DNA of 64,000 bases. Origin: Bradyrhizobium sp. WBOS07. GTDB lineage: Bacteria; Pseudomonadota; Alphaproteobacteria; Rhizobiales; Xanthobacteraceae. Shown here piece by piece: positions 24,977 through 34,176 of this stretch. The DNA lies in the NCBI RefSeq assembly GCF_024585165.1, contig NZ_CP029008.1, positions 5,103,501 to 5,167,500 of the forward strand, given 5' to 3'. How positions within the stretch are numbered: the stretch's first letter is position 1; every line of letters begins with the position of its first letter. Both the position numbers and the translations under genes were made by a program. The notes under the pieces were generated by a model that saw only the letters and a list, made by a program, of their open reading frames with translations, was not told the DNA's origin and ran no database searches.

Positions 24977-26543
24977 CGGCCGTTCTCTTGTCTCCAATCT
25001 CGATCTGACATTCGCGGCCGAGCGGACCGGTCTCGTCGGCCGCAACGGCGTCGGGAAGACGACGCTGCTTGCGTCGATCTCAGGGGAGCATCTTCCTCAT
25101 TCCGGACGCGTTCTGGTCAATGGCAGCATTGGCTTGCTGCGCCAGGATGCGCAATGGCCCGCAGGGGCGAGCGTGGCCGATCTGTTCGGCGTCGGGCCGG
25201 CGCTCGAGCTGATGCGCCGTGCCGAGCGGGGCGACGCGTCGATCGACGATCTCGCCGCGATCGACTGGACGCTCGAAGCTCGGCTGGCGGCCGCGCTGGC
25301 GCGCCTCGGCTTCGATCTGTCTCCCGATACGGAGCTGTCGCGTCTGTCCGGCGGTCAGATCACGAGGGTCCGGCTCGCAGCCTTGGTCTTCGCCGAACCG
25401 GACTTCCTGCTGCTGGACGAGCCCACCAACAATCTCGACTGGGCCGGACGCGAGGCCCTGACCGGTCTCCTGGCCGCGTGGCGCGGCGGTGCGATCGTGG
25501 TCAGCCATGATCGGAGCCTGCTCGAGACCATGGATGCGATCGTCGAGCTGACGTCGCTTGGCGCCACGCGATATGGCGGCAATTGGAGCAGGTTTCGCGA
25601 ACAGAATGCCGTCGAGCTTGCTGCGGTCAGGCACGATCTCGCGCAGGCCGAGAAGCGCCTGTCCGAGATCGACGGGAACGCGCAGCAGGCGGCGGAGAGG
25701 AAAGCGCGCAAGGACAGCGGCGGCCGAAAGAAGCGCGCCAAGGGCGACATGCCGCGCATCCTGGCCGGCGCGCGGAAGGATCGCAGCGAGGATAGTGGCG
25801 GCAAGACCGCGCAGATCGCCGAGCGGCAGCGCGCGGAAGCGCTCGAGGCCGCCGCCGCGGCGCGCCGGCGCATCGAGATTCTTCAGCCGCTCTCCGTCAA
25901 GCTGCCTGCGACCGGCCTGCCGGCGGGCAGGGAGGTGCTTTGGCTCGAGGGCGTCAGCGCCGGCTACCGACCTGAGCGGCCGGTCCTGCGCGGTCTCTCG
26001 TTCGCCGTCGTCGGACCGGAGCGTGTCGCGCTGGTCGGGCCCAACGGCTCCGGCAAGACGACGGTGCTGAAACTCATCGCGGGCGAGCTGCGTCCGCTCT
26101 CGGGGATCGTGCGGGTCAGGCCGGATTTCGCGCTGTTCGATCAGAAAGTCAGTCTGCTCGACCCGGGGCTCTCCATTCTGGATAATTTTCGCCGTCTCAA
26201 TCCGAAGGCAGGTGCGAACGAGTGCCACGCCGCACTGGCCCGGTTCATGTTCCGCGCCGATGCCGCCTTGCAGGTCGTCGGAAGTTTGAGTGGCGGGCAG
26301 ATGTTTCGTGCGGGCCTGGCCTGCGTGCTCGGCGGGCCGAGCCCGCCGTCGCTGCTGATCCTGGACGAGCCGACCAATCATCTCGACCTCGAATCCATCG
26401 AAGCCGTGGAAGCGGGCTTGCAGGCCTACGATGGCGCGCTGCTCGTCGTCAGTCATGACGAAGCGTTCCTGCAGGCGATCGCGATCACACGACGGATCGA
26501 AGTCGCCGCCAGGGCGCTGCCCATCGATGGCGGGATCGTCTGA
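24930..26543 (+). CDS. ABC-F family ATPase
   Basis: 537 residues, two ABC domains and no membrane part. Domain 1: Walker A GRNGVGKTTLL (37-47), signature LSGGQITRVRLAAL, Walker B FLLLDEPTNNLD. Linker rich in Lys/Arg/Ala (about residues 225-310). Domain 2: GPNGSGKTTVL, LSGGQMFRAGLACVL, LLILDEPTNHLDLE. ABC-F proteins bind the ribosomal E site and relieve stalling or confer antibiotic protection. The short linker and GG(M/I) signatures fit a Uup/EttA-like bacterial member, but the subfamily is uncertain. ATG at 24930 follows GGGGA; a TTG at 24912 is less likely. A 9-bp hairpin covers the stop codon (26529-26550). Confidence 0.9.
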   Translation: MPASIILSNLSLATPDGRSLVSNLDLTFAAERTGLVGRNGVGKTTLLASISGEHLPHSGRVLVNGSIGLLRQDAQWPAGASVADLFGVGPALELMRRAERGDASIDDLAAIDWTLEARLAAALARLGFDLSPDTELSRLSGGQITRVRLAALVFAEPDFLLLDEPTNNLDWAGREALTGLLAAWRGGAIVVSHDRSLLETMDAIVELTSLGATRYGGNWSRFREQNAVELAAVRHDLAQAEKRLSEIDGNAQQAAERKARKDSGGRKKRAKGDMPRILAGARKDRSEDSGGKTAQIAERQRAEALEAAAAARRRIEILQPLSVKLPATGLPAGREVLWLEGVSAGYRPERPVLRGLSFAVVGPERVALVGPNGSGKTTVLKLIAGELRPLSGIVRVRPDFALFDQKVSLLDPGLSILDNFRRLNPKAGANECHAALARFMFRADAALQVVGSLSGGQMFRAGLACVLGGPSPPSLLILDEPTNHLDLESIEAVEAGLQAYDGALLVVSHDEAFLQAIAITRRIEVAARALPIDGGIV

Positions 26544-26550
26544 TCCCGCC
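26529..26550 (+). other. Hairpin spanning the ABC-F stop codon
   Basis: GGCGGGATC and GATCCCGCC form a perfect 9-bp stem around the loop GTCT; the stop codon lies at the loop/right-arm border. No T-tract follows. Confidence 0.5.
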
Positions 26551-26580
26551 GGAGCGCGGTCTGGATTTGGTAGGATTCTC

Positions 26581-26613
26581 AAAAACCCGACGCCCTGCCC
26601 CCAGCGCGTCGGG
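26581..26613 (-). terminator. Rho-independent terminator, minus-strand orientation
   Basis: CCCGACGC (26586-26593) pairs with GCGTCGGG (26606-26613) around a 12-nt loop. The T-tract is seen when read on the minus strand (AAAAA at 26581-26585); on the plus strand an A-run follows instead. No minus-strand gene lies to its right within several kb, so it may block antisense transcription or serve weakly for the ABC-F gene. Confidence 0.5.
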
Positions 26614-26963
26614 TGGAAAAAATGAGTATCAATCCGTGATCTCAATGCGATTGTTGTGACGCGTGCCGCACCAATTTTCTACTCCGGGAAACTACCGCGT
26701 GGGAACCGGTCGTCTTCGCTAGAGCAGCGTCGCCGGGCGATCGCGATCAGCACCTGGCGCGTAGAGAATCCGGTACCGGGGCTGGTGCCGGCGGCCGCTG
26801 GCTGGCTGGATCGCGACTTGTGTCATAGAGTGGCCCCGGGACGCATTCTTGCAGGATCTGGATCTTGCATGACCTGCACGATGTGATGGCCGCCGAAGAA
26901 GTGACAATCACATTCTTGCCTGTTTGCACGATGATCGATCGCTGCACCGCAATTGGGGGGAAC
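26614..26963. other. Long leader/intergenic region before the permease gene
   Basis: 350 bp with no gene recognised. It should carry the promoter for the nucleobase permease. GTGACAATCACATTC near 26901 is a short palindrome-like piece. No riboswitch signature could be identified by eye. Confidence 0.5.
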
Positions 26964-28283
26964 ATGGCGACTGCACCCGACTTCGACCGGCAAGCGCAGG
27001 GCTATTTTCCGCGGTGGAAACTCAAGACCTCGGGCGTGATCATGCCGGAGGAGCGGCTGGCCTGGGGGCAGACCATTGTCTCCGGTCTCCAGCATTGCGT
27101 CGCGATGTCCGGCGCCACGATCATCGCCCCGCTGCTGATGGGATTCGATCCCAATGTTGCGGTGCTGTTCTCGGGCATCGGCACGCTGATCTTCTTCGTC
27201 ATCGTCGCAGGGCGCGTGCCGAGCTATCTCGGCTCGAGCTTCGCGTTCATCGCCGTCGTCATCGCCGCCACCGGCTATGCCGGGCAGGGGCCGAATCCCA
27301 ATATTTCGGTCGCGCTCGGCGGCATCATCGGCGCCGGCGTGCTGTACGGGGTGATCGCGCTGATCGTGATGTGGTCGGGCGTCGGCTGGATCGAGCGCTT
27401 GATGCCGCCGGCCGTCACGGGCGCGGTGGTCGCCGCCATCGGCCTCAATCTCGCGCCCGTTGCGGTCAAGTCGGTGAGCGCCAGCGCCTTCGACACGGCA
27501 ATCGGGCTCGCGACCGTTCTGATCATCGGCGTGGTGGCCGTTGCAGCTCCAGGCCTTTGGCGAAGGCTGCCGATCATCCTCGGCGCGATCGGCGGATATG
27601 TCTTATATCTGCTGTTCGCGAACGGGCTCGGCTTCGGCAAGCCGATCGACTTCACCCAGCTTTCGGCCGCACCCTGGCTCGGCCTGCCGAACTTCACCGC
27701 GCCGACGTTCCAGGCCGATGCCATCTTCTTGATCGCGCCGGTGGCGATCATCCTCGTCGCCGAGAACCTCGGCCACATCAAGGCCGTCGGCGCCATGACG
27801 GGCCGCAGTCTCGATGCCTATCTCGGCCGCGCCCTGTTCGCCGACAGCCTCGCGACGATCGTCGCCGCCTCCGGCGGCGGCACCGGCGTCACCACCTATG
27901 CCGAGAATATCGGCGTCATGGCGGCGACGAAGGTCTATTCGACCTTGCTGTTCGCCTTCGCGGCCCTCGTGTCTATCCTGCTCGGCTTCTCGCCGAAATT
28001 CGGCGCGCTGATCCTGTCGATCCCGGGTCCCGTCATCGGCGGCCTCTCGATCGTGCTGTTCGGACTGATCGCGGCGATGGCGGGCCGGATCTGGGTCGAG
28101 AACAAGGTCGACTTTGCAAATCCTGCAAACCTGATCACCGTTGCCGTGGCATTGATCGCGGGCGCGGGCGATCTCACGCTCAAATTCGGCGCGTTCACGA
28201 TCGGCGGAATCGGCACCGCAACCTTCGGCGCCATCATCCTCTACCAGATCCTGACTTCGCCACTCGCGCGCCGTGCGGAATGA
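26964..28283 (+). CDS. NCS2-family nucleobase:cation symporter (uracil/xanthine permease)
   Basis: 439 residues, 12-14 membrane helices. Signatures of the family are visible: GLQHCVAMSGATIIAPLLMGF near residue 38, NLGHIKAVGAMTGR near 265 (NxxxxK with the preceding Glu in VAENLG, the substrate-binding Glu), and SGGGTGVTTYAENIGVMAATKVYS near 300. The spacing resembles UraA/RutG more than XanQ. It imports uracil or a related base with protons. ATG at 26964 follows GGGGGG; the frame-shifted long open frame through this gene is not coding. Confidence 0.88.
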   Translation: MATAPDFDRQAQGYFPRWKLKTSGVIMPEERLAWGQTIVSGLQHCVAMSGATIIAPLLMGFDPNVAVLFSGIGTLIFFVIVAGRVPSYLGSSFAFIAVVIAATGYAGQGPNPNISVALGGIIGAGVLYGVIALIVMWSGVGWIERLMPPAVTGAVVAAIGLNLAPVAVKSVSASAFDTAIGLATVLIIGVVAVAAPGLWRRLPIILGAIGGYVLYLLFANGLGFGKPIDFTQLSAAPWLGLPNFTAPTFQADAIFLIAPVAIILVAENLGHIKAVGAMTGRSLDAYLGRALFADSLATIVAASGGGTGVTTYAENIGVMAATKVYSTLLFAFAALVSILLGFSPKFGALILSIPGPVIGGLSIVLFGLIAAMAGRIWVENKVDFANPANLITVAVALIAGAGDLTLKFGAFTIGGIGTATFGAIILYQILTSPLARRAE

Positions 28284-28348
28284 AATGCGCGGTAGGGATG
28301 GAACAAAAAGCGCCTCCCGTCGATGATGAGGCATTCCGGAGAGAACCC

Positions 28349-29185
28349 ATGCCGCAACCCGATCGCTCGACTTCGTTTCCCTCGCGCCTTGTCGGCCAAT
28401 ATGCGCTGGTGACCGGCGCCTCACAGGGCATCGGCCGCGCCGTTGCCGTCAGGTTCGCGCAGGAAGGTGCGACCGTGGCCATCAACTATTTCGAGAACGA
28501 CGAGCGGGCGGAGGAGACGCTCGCGCTCGCGCGAGCAGCGTCGAGCGACCGCGGCCACGGCGAGCCCGATCACTGCATCGTCAAGGCCAATGTCGGCGAC
28601 GAGCGGGACATTGCTGCGATGTTCGAGGCGATCTTTTCGCGCTGGAAGCGTCTGGATTGTCTCGTCAACAACGCCGGCTTTCAGCAGGAATCGCCGAGCG
28701 AGGCGCTCGACGTCGAAACCTATCGCCGCATCATCGACGTCAATCTGAACGGCGCCGTGCTCTGCGCGCAGAAGGCACTTGCGCATTTCGCCAAGCGCGG
28801 CGGCGGCGGCAGCATCATCAACTGCTCCAGCGTGCACCAGATCATTCCGAAGCCCTTCTATCTCGCTTATTCGATCAGCAAGGGCGGCATGGCCAATTTG
28901 ACGCGCACGCTGGCGCTCGAGTTTGCCGGCCGCGGCATCCGCGTCAATGCCGTCGGCCCCGGCGCGATCGATACGCCGATCAATGCGGCCTGGACCGGCG
29001 ACCCCGATAAGCGCGGCGTGGTCACCAGCCACATCCCCATGGGCCGCGTCGGCACGCCGGAGGAGATCGCCGCCGTTTTTGCCTTCCTCGCCTCGGACGA
29101 TGCGAGCTACATCACCGGACAGACCCTCTATGCGTGCGGAGGCCTGACACTATTCCCCGAATTCCGGGATAATTGGGCAAGCTGA
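28349..29185 (+). CDS. Short-chain dehydrogenase/reductase (glucose 1-dehydrogenase-like)
   Basis: 278 residues, classical SDR. NAD(P) motif VTGASQGIGRAVA (TGxxxGxG), NNAG at residue ~108, catalytic Ser (INCSS), Tyr and Lys in YSISKGG, then GAIDTP. The residues after the second strand (NYFENDER) favour NADP(H) or both cofactors. It is similar to glucose/ribitol dehydrogenases and 3-oxoacyl reductases; the substrate is unclear. GGAGAGAA lies before the ATG. It follows the permease by 65 nt on the same strand. Confidence 0.85.
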   Translation: MPQPDRSTSFPSRLVGQYALVTGASQGIGRAVAVRFAQEGATVAINYFENDERAEETLALARAASSDRGHGEPDHCIVKANVGDERDIAAMFEAIFSRWKRLDCLVNNAGFQQESPSEALDVETYRRIIDVNLNGAVLCAQKALAHFAKRGGGGSIINCSSVHQIIPKPFYLAYSISKGGMANLTRTLALEFAGRGIRVNAVGPGAIDTPINAAWTGDPDKRGVVTSHIPMGRVGTPEEIAAVFAFLASDDASYITGQTLYACGGLTLFPEFRDNWAS

Positions 29186-29303
29186 ACGTCGGCTTCGAAC
29201 GATCCGGGATGGTGATCGGGACCGGATAGAGGTCTGCGGCGCCATGTGCTATCGACCGTCGACGGCGCCACCGCTATTGCGAGTGCCGACACATGAAGGG
29301 CTC

Positions 29304-31106
29304 GTGACCACAACCATCAACATCAACGCCTACAGCGACGCACTGGTGGTCCTCGGGACCGCCGGCGTCGTGGTGCCAATTGTCCGCCATTGGGGCATCA
29401 ATCCCGTGCTGGGCTATCTCGGCGCCGGCGCCATTCTCGGTCCGCTCGGGCTCGGCTCGCTGGTTCGCGAAATCCCGTTCCTGTACTGGTTTACGGTGAC
29501 GGACGCGCAGAACGTCGAGGGTATCGCCAATCTCGGCATCGTCTTCCTGCTCTTCCTGATCGGCCTCGAGCTGTCTTTCCGGCGGCTCGTCACGATGCGG
29601 CGCCTGGTGTTCGGGCTCGGTGGCCTGCAGGTGCTGGTGACGTCCGCGATGATTTCCGGCGTGGCGCTTCTCTCCGGGCAGAGCTCCGATATGGCCGTCG
29701 TCCTCGGCGCCAGTCTTGCGCTGTCCTCTACCGCGATCGTGCTCGAGCTTCTATCCGGTGAGAAGCGGCTTGCGACCACGACCGGGCGCGCCAGCTTCGC
29801 GGTGCTGATTGCCCAGGATCTCGCGGTCGTTCCCATTCTGGTTTTCGTCTCGGTGCTCGGCGCAGACAGCGGCGGCTCCGTCCTGGCGCACATCTCCAGC
29901 GCGATCCTGAAGGCCGCGCTGGCGGTCACCGTCCTCATCCTGCTCGGACGGCTGCTGATGCGTCCGCTGTTCCAGATGGTTGCGGGTACCCATTCGACCG
30001 AGTTGTTTGTCGCCGCAACCCTGTTCGTCATCGTCGGCGCAGGATTGGCCGCGCACCAGGCCGGCCTGTCGATGGCGCTCGGAGCCTTCGTTGCAGGACT
30101 GATGCTGGCGGAAACGGAGTATGGCAAAGCCATCGAGGCCACCGTCGAGCCGTTCAAGGGGCTGCTGCTCGGCATCTTCTTCTTCACCGTCGGCATGGCC
30201 ATCGACTTTCGCGTGTTCCTGCGCGAGCCCGGCTGGCTGCTGGCCGCCGTTGTCGGTATTCTCGTCGGCAAGGCGATCGTGCTCATCGCCCTCGGCCGCC
30301 TCTTCAGGCTGTCATGGTCCGCGGCGATCGAGATCGGATTCCTGCTCAGTCCAGTCGGCGAATTCGCCTTCGTCAGCATCGGAATGGCCGCGGCCGGAGG
30401 CCTGATCGAGCCCCGCGTGTCGAGCTTCGCCGTGGCCGTCACCGCCGTGACGATGGCGCTGACGCCGCTTCTGGGCATGCTTGGCCGACGATTGGCCGCG
30501 AGGCTGAGCAGCGAGCGCACGCCCGATCCTGAACTGGCGGTTCGCCCGCCCGGCGACCGGGCGCAGGCGATCGTGATCGGCTATGGCCGCGTTGGCAAGG
30601 TGGTCTGTTCGCTGCTGACAGGCCACGGCCTGAACTACATCGCGGTCGATCACGAGGCGGTCGCCGTGGCACGCGACCGTCGCGACGGCCACAAGGTCTA
30701 TTTCGGCGATGCGACGGAGCCGGGCTTCCTCGAAGCTTGCGGCCTGATGCAGACGACCGGCGTGATCATCACCATCCAGTCGCGGCCGGCGATCGATGCC
30801 GTCGTCGAGCGGATCCGCGCGGTGCGCCCGGACGTGCTGATCGTCTCACGTGCGCGGGACGCCGAGCACGCCCGCCACCTCTACGCGATCGGCGCAACCG
30901 ATGCGGTGCCGGAAACCATCGAAGCGAGCCTGCAGCTCTCGGAAGCCGCGCTGGTCGGCCTCGGCGTTGCGGTCGGGCATGCGATCGCCTCCGTGCATGA
31001 GAAGCGGGACGAGTTCAGGCTGACGCTGCAACAGGCCGCGCGCAAGGCAGACCCGGAGATATCCCGCCCATCCGCCATCGCAGGCCGCCACGATCGGCGG
31101 CATTGA
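29304..31106 (+). CDS. CPA2-family K+/H+ antiporter with RCK (TrkA-N) domain
   Basis: 600 residues. The first ~390 are 12-13 membrane helices of the monovalent cation:proton antiporter-2 family (PVLGYLGAGAILGPLGLG, FLLFLIGLELSFRRL, LSSTAIVLELL, AQDLAVVPILV, GAFVAGLMLAETEY). The C-terminal part is a TrkA-N nucleotide-binding domain: AIVIGYGRVGKVVCSLL and VYFGDATEPGFLEACGL. It resembles KefB/KefC/YbaL. It exports K+ and takes in H+, gated by NAD(H) or glutathione adducts in known cases. GTG at 29304 is used; an ATG at 29244 would add 20 residues and cannot be excluded. Confidence 0.87.
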   Translation: MTTTININAYSDALVVLGTAGVVVPIVRHWGINPVLGYLGAGAILGPLGLGSLVREIPFLYWFTVTDAQNVEGIANLGIVFLLFLIGLELSFRRLVTMRRLVFGLGGLQVLVTSAMISGVALLSGQSSDMAVVLGASLALSSTAIVLELLSGEKRLATTTGRASFAVLIAQDLAVVPILVFVSVLGADSGGSVLAHISSAILKAALAVTVLILLGRLLMRPLFQMVAGTHSTELFVAATLFVIVGAGLAAHQAGLSMALGAFVAGLMLAETEYGKAIEATVEPFKGLLLGIFFFTVGMAIDFRVFLREPGWLLAAVVGILVGKAIVLIALGRLFRLSWSAAIEIGFLLSPVGEFAFVSIGMAAAGGLIEPRVSSFAVAVTAVTMALTPLLGMLGRRLAARLSSERTPDPELAVRPPGDRAQAIVIGYGRVGKVVCSLLTGHGLNYIAVDHEAVAVARDRRDGHKVYFGDATEPGFLEACGLMQTTGVIITIQSRPAIDAVVERIRAVRPDVLIVSRARDAEHARHLYAIGATDAVPETIEASLQLSEAALVGLGVAVGHAIASVHEKRDEFRLTLQQAARKADPEISRPSAIAGRHDRRH

Positions 31107-31143
31107 TCTGGCAAGACCGCGGCGCGCAGACTACATAGGGGCC

Positions 31144-31950
31144 ATGTCAAACCCGCCGCTCCAGCACTTCATCGACCGGCACGAAAGACTGTTCGTGCTG
31201 ACCGGCGCCGGCTGCAGCACCAATTCGGGCATTCCTGATTATCGCGACAGCCATGGCAATTGGAAGCGGACCCAGCCGGTCAACTTCCAGTCTTTCATGT
31301 CGGACGAGCAGACACGGCGGCGCTATTGGGCACGCAGCCTGATCGGCTGGCGGCGGTTCGGCCAGGCCAAGCCGAACGACGCGCATCATGCGCTGGCCCG
31401 GCTCGAGGCGAACGGGCGGTGCGGGATGCTGCTGACCCAGAATGTCGACCGGCTGCATCAATCCGCCGGCCACCGGCAGGTGATCGACCTGCACGGCCGG
31501 CTCGATCTGGTCCGCTGCATGGGCTGCGGCCGCAAGACGCCGCGGAGCGAATTCCAGGATGCGCTCGGCCGCGCCAACGCGCAATGGCTGACGCTCGATG
31601 CGGCCGATGCTCCCGATGGTGACGCCGATCTGGAGCACGAGGATTTCTCGTCCTTCCAGGTGCCCCCCTGCGAAGCCTGCGGCAGCATCCTCAAGCCCGA
31701 CGTCGTGTTTTTCGGTGAGAACGTGCCGCGCGAAATCGTCGCCACCGCGCAGGATCATCTGGCGCAGGCCGACGCCATGCTGATCGTCGGCTCGTCGCTG
31801 ATGGTCTATTCCGGCTTCCGCTTCGTACAGGCTGCAGCGCAGCGCAACATTCCGATCGCGGCAGTCAATCTCGGCCGCACCCGCGCCGATGATCTCTTGA
31901 CGCTCAAGGTCGAGGAGCGCTGCGAGACGGCGCTTGCATTCCTGCTCTGA
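31144..31950 (+). CDS. NAD-dependent protein deacetylase, Sir2 family
   Basis: 268 residues. Motifs: LTGAGCSTNSGIPDYRD (NAD binding), TQNVDRLHQSAGH, catalytic His in DLHGRLD, two CxxC pairs for zinc (CMGC and CEAC), then FFGENVP and GSSLMVYSG. Class II-like sirtuin; it removes acyl groups from lysines, often on acetyl-CoA synthetase in bacteria. An insertion of about 20 residues lies between the zinc pairs (DAADAPDGDADLEHED). It follows the antiporter by 37 nt. Confidence 0.93.
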   Translation: MSNPPLQHFIDRHERLFVLTGAGCSTNSGIPDYRDSHGNWKRTQPVNFQSFMSDEQTRRRYWARSLIGWRRFGQAKPNDAHHALARLEANGRCGMLLTQNVDRLHQSAGHRQVIDLHGRLDLVRCMGCGRKTPRSEFQDALGRANAQWLTLDAADAPDGDADLEHEDFSSFQVPPCEACGSILKPDVVFFGENVPREIVATAQDHLAQADAMLIVGSSLMVYSGFRFVQAAAQRNIPIAAVNLGRTRADDLLTLKVEERCETALAFLL

Positions 31951-32089
31951 TCTCACGCGCGGCGAACACGCCTTGCCTATTGCATAGGTGCCGCGCAGAA
32001 TAGCGGGCGCGCGTTCCTGCATGCCTCATGGCACGGGAATTGCTGCGTTTTCGCTCGCAATCTTTGACGACCAGCACGGAGAATTTGGA

Positions 32090-34174
32090 ATGCTTGAGGG
32101 AGCCGAGGTGCGGCTTGCCGTCGATATCGGTGGGACGTTCACGGATATCGTGCTGGACGTGGGTCACGACCGCAAGACGCGCAAGCTGCTGACGACGCCG
32201 CAGCGGCCCGAGCAGGCGGTGCTCGACGGCATGCGTCTCATTCTCGCCGACGCGCGTGCCCATATCAGCGACATCGATGTCTTCATTCACGGCACCACGC
32301 TGGCGACCAACGCGATCATCGAGCGCCGCGGTGCCAAGACCGCGTTGATCGCGACCGAAGGCTTTCGCGACGTGCTCGATATCGGCACCGAGAGCCGCTA
32401 CGACCAGTACGATCTCAGCATCGACAAGCCGAGGCCCCTGGCGCCGCGCAGCCTGCGTTTTACCGTACCCGAGCGGGTCGACGCCCACGGCGCCGTCCGC
32501 CTGGCGCTTGACGAAGCGTCAGTGCGCGCACTCGCGCCGAAGCTGCGCGAGCTCGGCGTCGAGAGCGTCGCGATCGCCTTCCTGCACTCCTACGCCAATC
32601 CCGAGCACGAGCGCCGCGCGGCCGCGATCATCAGCGAGGAGATGCCCGGCGTCTCCGTGACCGTGTCCTCCGCCGTCTGTCCCGAGATCCGCGAGTATGA
32701 GCGCACATCGACTGCGGTCGCAAATGCCTATGTGCAACCCCTGATCGACGGCTATCTTGCCCGCATGGCCGATGCCTTGCAGGTCGAGCAGTTCCGCGGC
32801 GCGATCTACCTCGTCACCTCCGGTGGCGGCGTCACGTCGATCGAGACCGCGCGGCGCTTTCCGGTGCGCCTCGTCGAATCCGGCCCGGCCGGCGGCGCGA
32901 TCTTCGCGGCGCAGATCGCGGCAAGGCTTGGCGAGAGCAAGGTTCTGTCCTTCGACATGGGCGGCACCACCGCAAAGATCTGTCTGATCGAGAAGTACCA
33001 GCCCGAGACGTCGCGCGTGTTCGAGGTCGATCGCGCCGCGCGCTTTCTCAAGGGCTCCGGCCTGCCGGTGCGCATTCCCGTGATCGAGATGGTCGAGATC
33101 GGCGCCGGCGGCGGTTCGATCGCCCATGTCGATGCCATGAAGCGCGTCACTGTCGGCCCGGAGAGCGCTTCGTCGGAGCCTGGCCCCGCCTGTTACGGCC
33201 GTGGCGGCCAGCGTCCGGCGGTGACGGATGCGGATGTTGCGCTGGGCATGATCGATCCCGACGCGTTCGCGGCCGGCACCATCAAGCTCGACCCCGAGCT
33301 TTCGAAGCAGGCGCTGCTGCGCGATGTCGGCGAGCCGCTCGGCCTGTCCGCGGAAACTGCGGCCTATGCGGTGCACGAGGTCGTCTGCGAGAACATGGCG
33401 AGTGCGGCGCGCGTCCATGCGGTCGAGCGCGGCGAGATCGTCGGCCAGCACACGTTGATCGCCTTCGGCGGTGCTGCGCCGCTGCATGCGGCGCGTGTCG
33501 CCGAGAAGATCGGCGTCTCCCGGGTGATCGTGCCGTCGAATGCCGGCGTCGGCTCGGCCGTCGGCTTCCTCGCCGCGCCGATCGCCTATGAGCTGGTGCG
33601 CAGCCGCCATGTCCGGCTCGACGATTTCGACACCGAGGCGGTCTCCGAGCTATTGCAGGACATGGTGACCGAAGCGCGCGCGCTGGTCGAGCCTGGCGCG
33701 GCGGGTGCGCCGGTGCGCGAACGTCGGGCCGCCTTCATGCGCTATGTCGGTCAAGGCCATGAGATCTCCGTCGAGCTGCCGAACCGGCGGCTGACGGCGG
33801 CCGATCTCGCCGGCCTGCGCCGGAAGTTCGGGGCCGATTATGCGGCGATGTTCGAGCGGTCGATTCCGGGCGCCGCCATCGAGGTGCTGAGCTGGTCGGT
33901 GCTCGCGACCACGGAGGCGCGCAATCCGTCCGCGGTCGCAGCCGTCGCGCGCAAGCCGGCGGGCAAGGCCGTCGGCAGCCGGAAGTTCTTCGACGGCCGG
34001 GCAGGCGCGGTGATCGAGATTCCGCTCTATCGCCGCGAGGACATGGCGCCGGGTGCGACCATCGCAGGTCCGGCCGTGATCGCGGAGGACGAGACCTCCA
34101 CCTTCGTCTCCACCAATTTTGACGCCCATATCGACGGTGCCGGCAGCATCGTCATGGAACGAAAGGCGGCCTGA
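32090..34174 (+). CDS. Hydantoinase/oxoprolinase subunit A (HyuA)
   Basis: 694 residues, full length. N terminus VRLAVDIGGTFTDIVLD is the ASKHA phosphate-binding motif, HGTTLATNAIIERRGAKTALIATEGFRDVL the typical second block, and the Hydantoinase_A core has VESGPAGGA, LSFDMGGTTAKICLI and VEIGAGGGSIA. ATP-dependent ring opening of hydantoins, 5-oxoproline, or carboxylation of ketones (acetone/acetophenone carboxylases) are known family reactions. ATG at 32090 is preceded by GGAGA; upstream in-frame starts are not supported. It is joined to hyuB by 2 nt. Confidence 0.9.
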   Translation: MLEGAEVRLAVDIGGTFTDIVLDVGHDRKTRKLLTTPQRPEQAVLDGMRLILADARAHISDIDVFIHGTTLATNAIIERRGAKTALIATEGFRDVLDIGTESRYDQYDLSIDKPRPLAPRSLRFTVPERVDAHGAVRLALDEASVRALAPKLRELGVESVAIAFLHSYANPEHERRAAAIISEEMPGVSVTVSSAVCPEIREYERTSTAVANAYVQPLIDGYLARMADALQVEQFRGAIYLVTSGGGVTSIETARRFPVRLVESGPAGGAIFAAQIAARLGESKVLSFDMGGTTAKICLIEKYQPETSRVFEVDRAARFLKGSGLPVRIPVIEMVEIGAGGGSIAHVDAMKRVTVGPESASSEPGPACYGRGGQRPAVTDADVALGMIDPDAFAAGTIKLDPELSKQALLRDVGEPLGLSAETAAYAVHEVVCENMASAARVHAVERGEIVGQHTLIAFGGAAPLHAARVAEKIGVSRVIVPSNAGVGSAVGFLAAPIAYELVRSRHVRLDDFDTEAVSELLQDMVTEARALVEPGAAGAPVRERRAAFMRYVGQGHEISVELPNRRLTAADLAGLRRKFGADYAAMFERSIPGAAIEVLSWSVLATTEARNPSAVAAVARKPAGKAVGSRKFFDGRAGAVIEIPLYRREDMAPGATIAGPAVIAEDETSTFVSTNFDAHIDGAGSIVMERKAA

Positions 34175-34176
34175 TC

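Noticed and set aside
25080..26645. 521-codon minus-strand frame opposite the ABC-F gene
   Set aside because: No motif; the plus strand has two complete ABC domains.
26614..26963. Purine or other riboswitch before the nucleobase permease
   Set aside because: No conserved aptamer core or anti-terminator pair could be found by eye.
26924..29185. 753-codon plus-strand frame running through the permease gene
   Set aside because: The first two thirds are an Arg/His/Asp-rich shadow of the NCS2 permease in another frame; only the last 278 codons (from 28349) are a real SDR.
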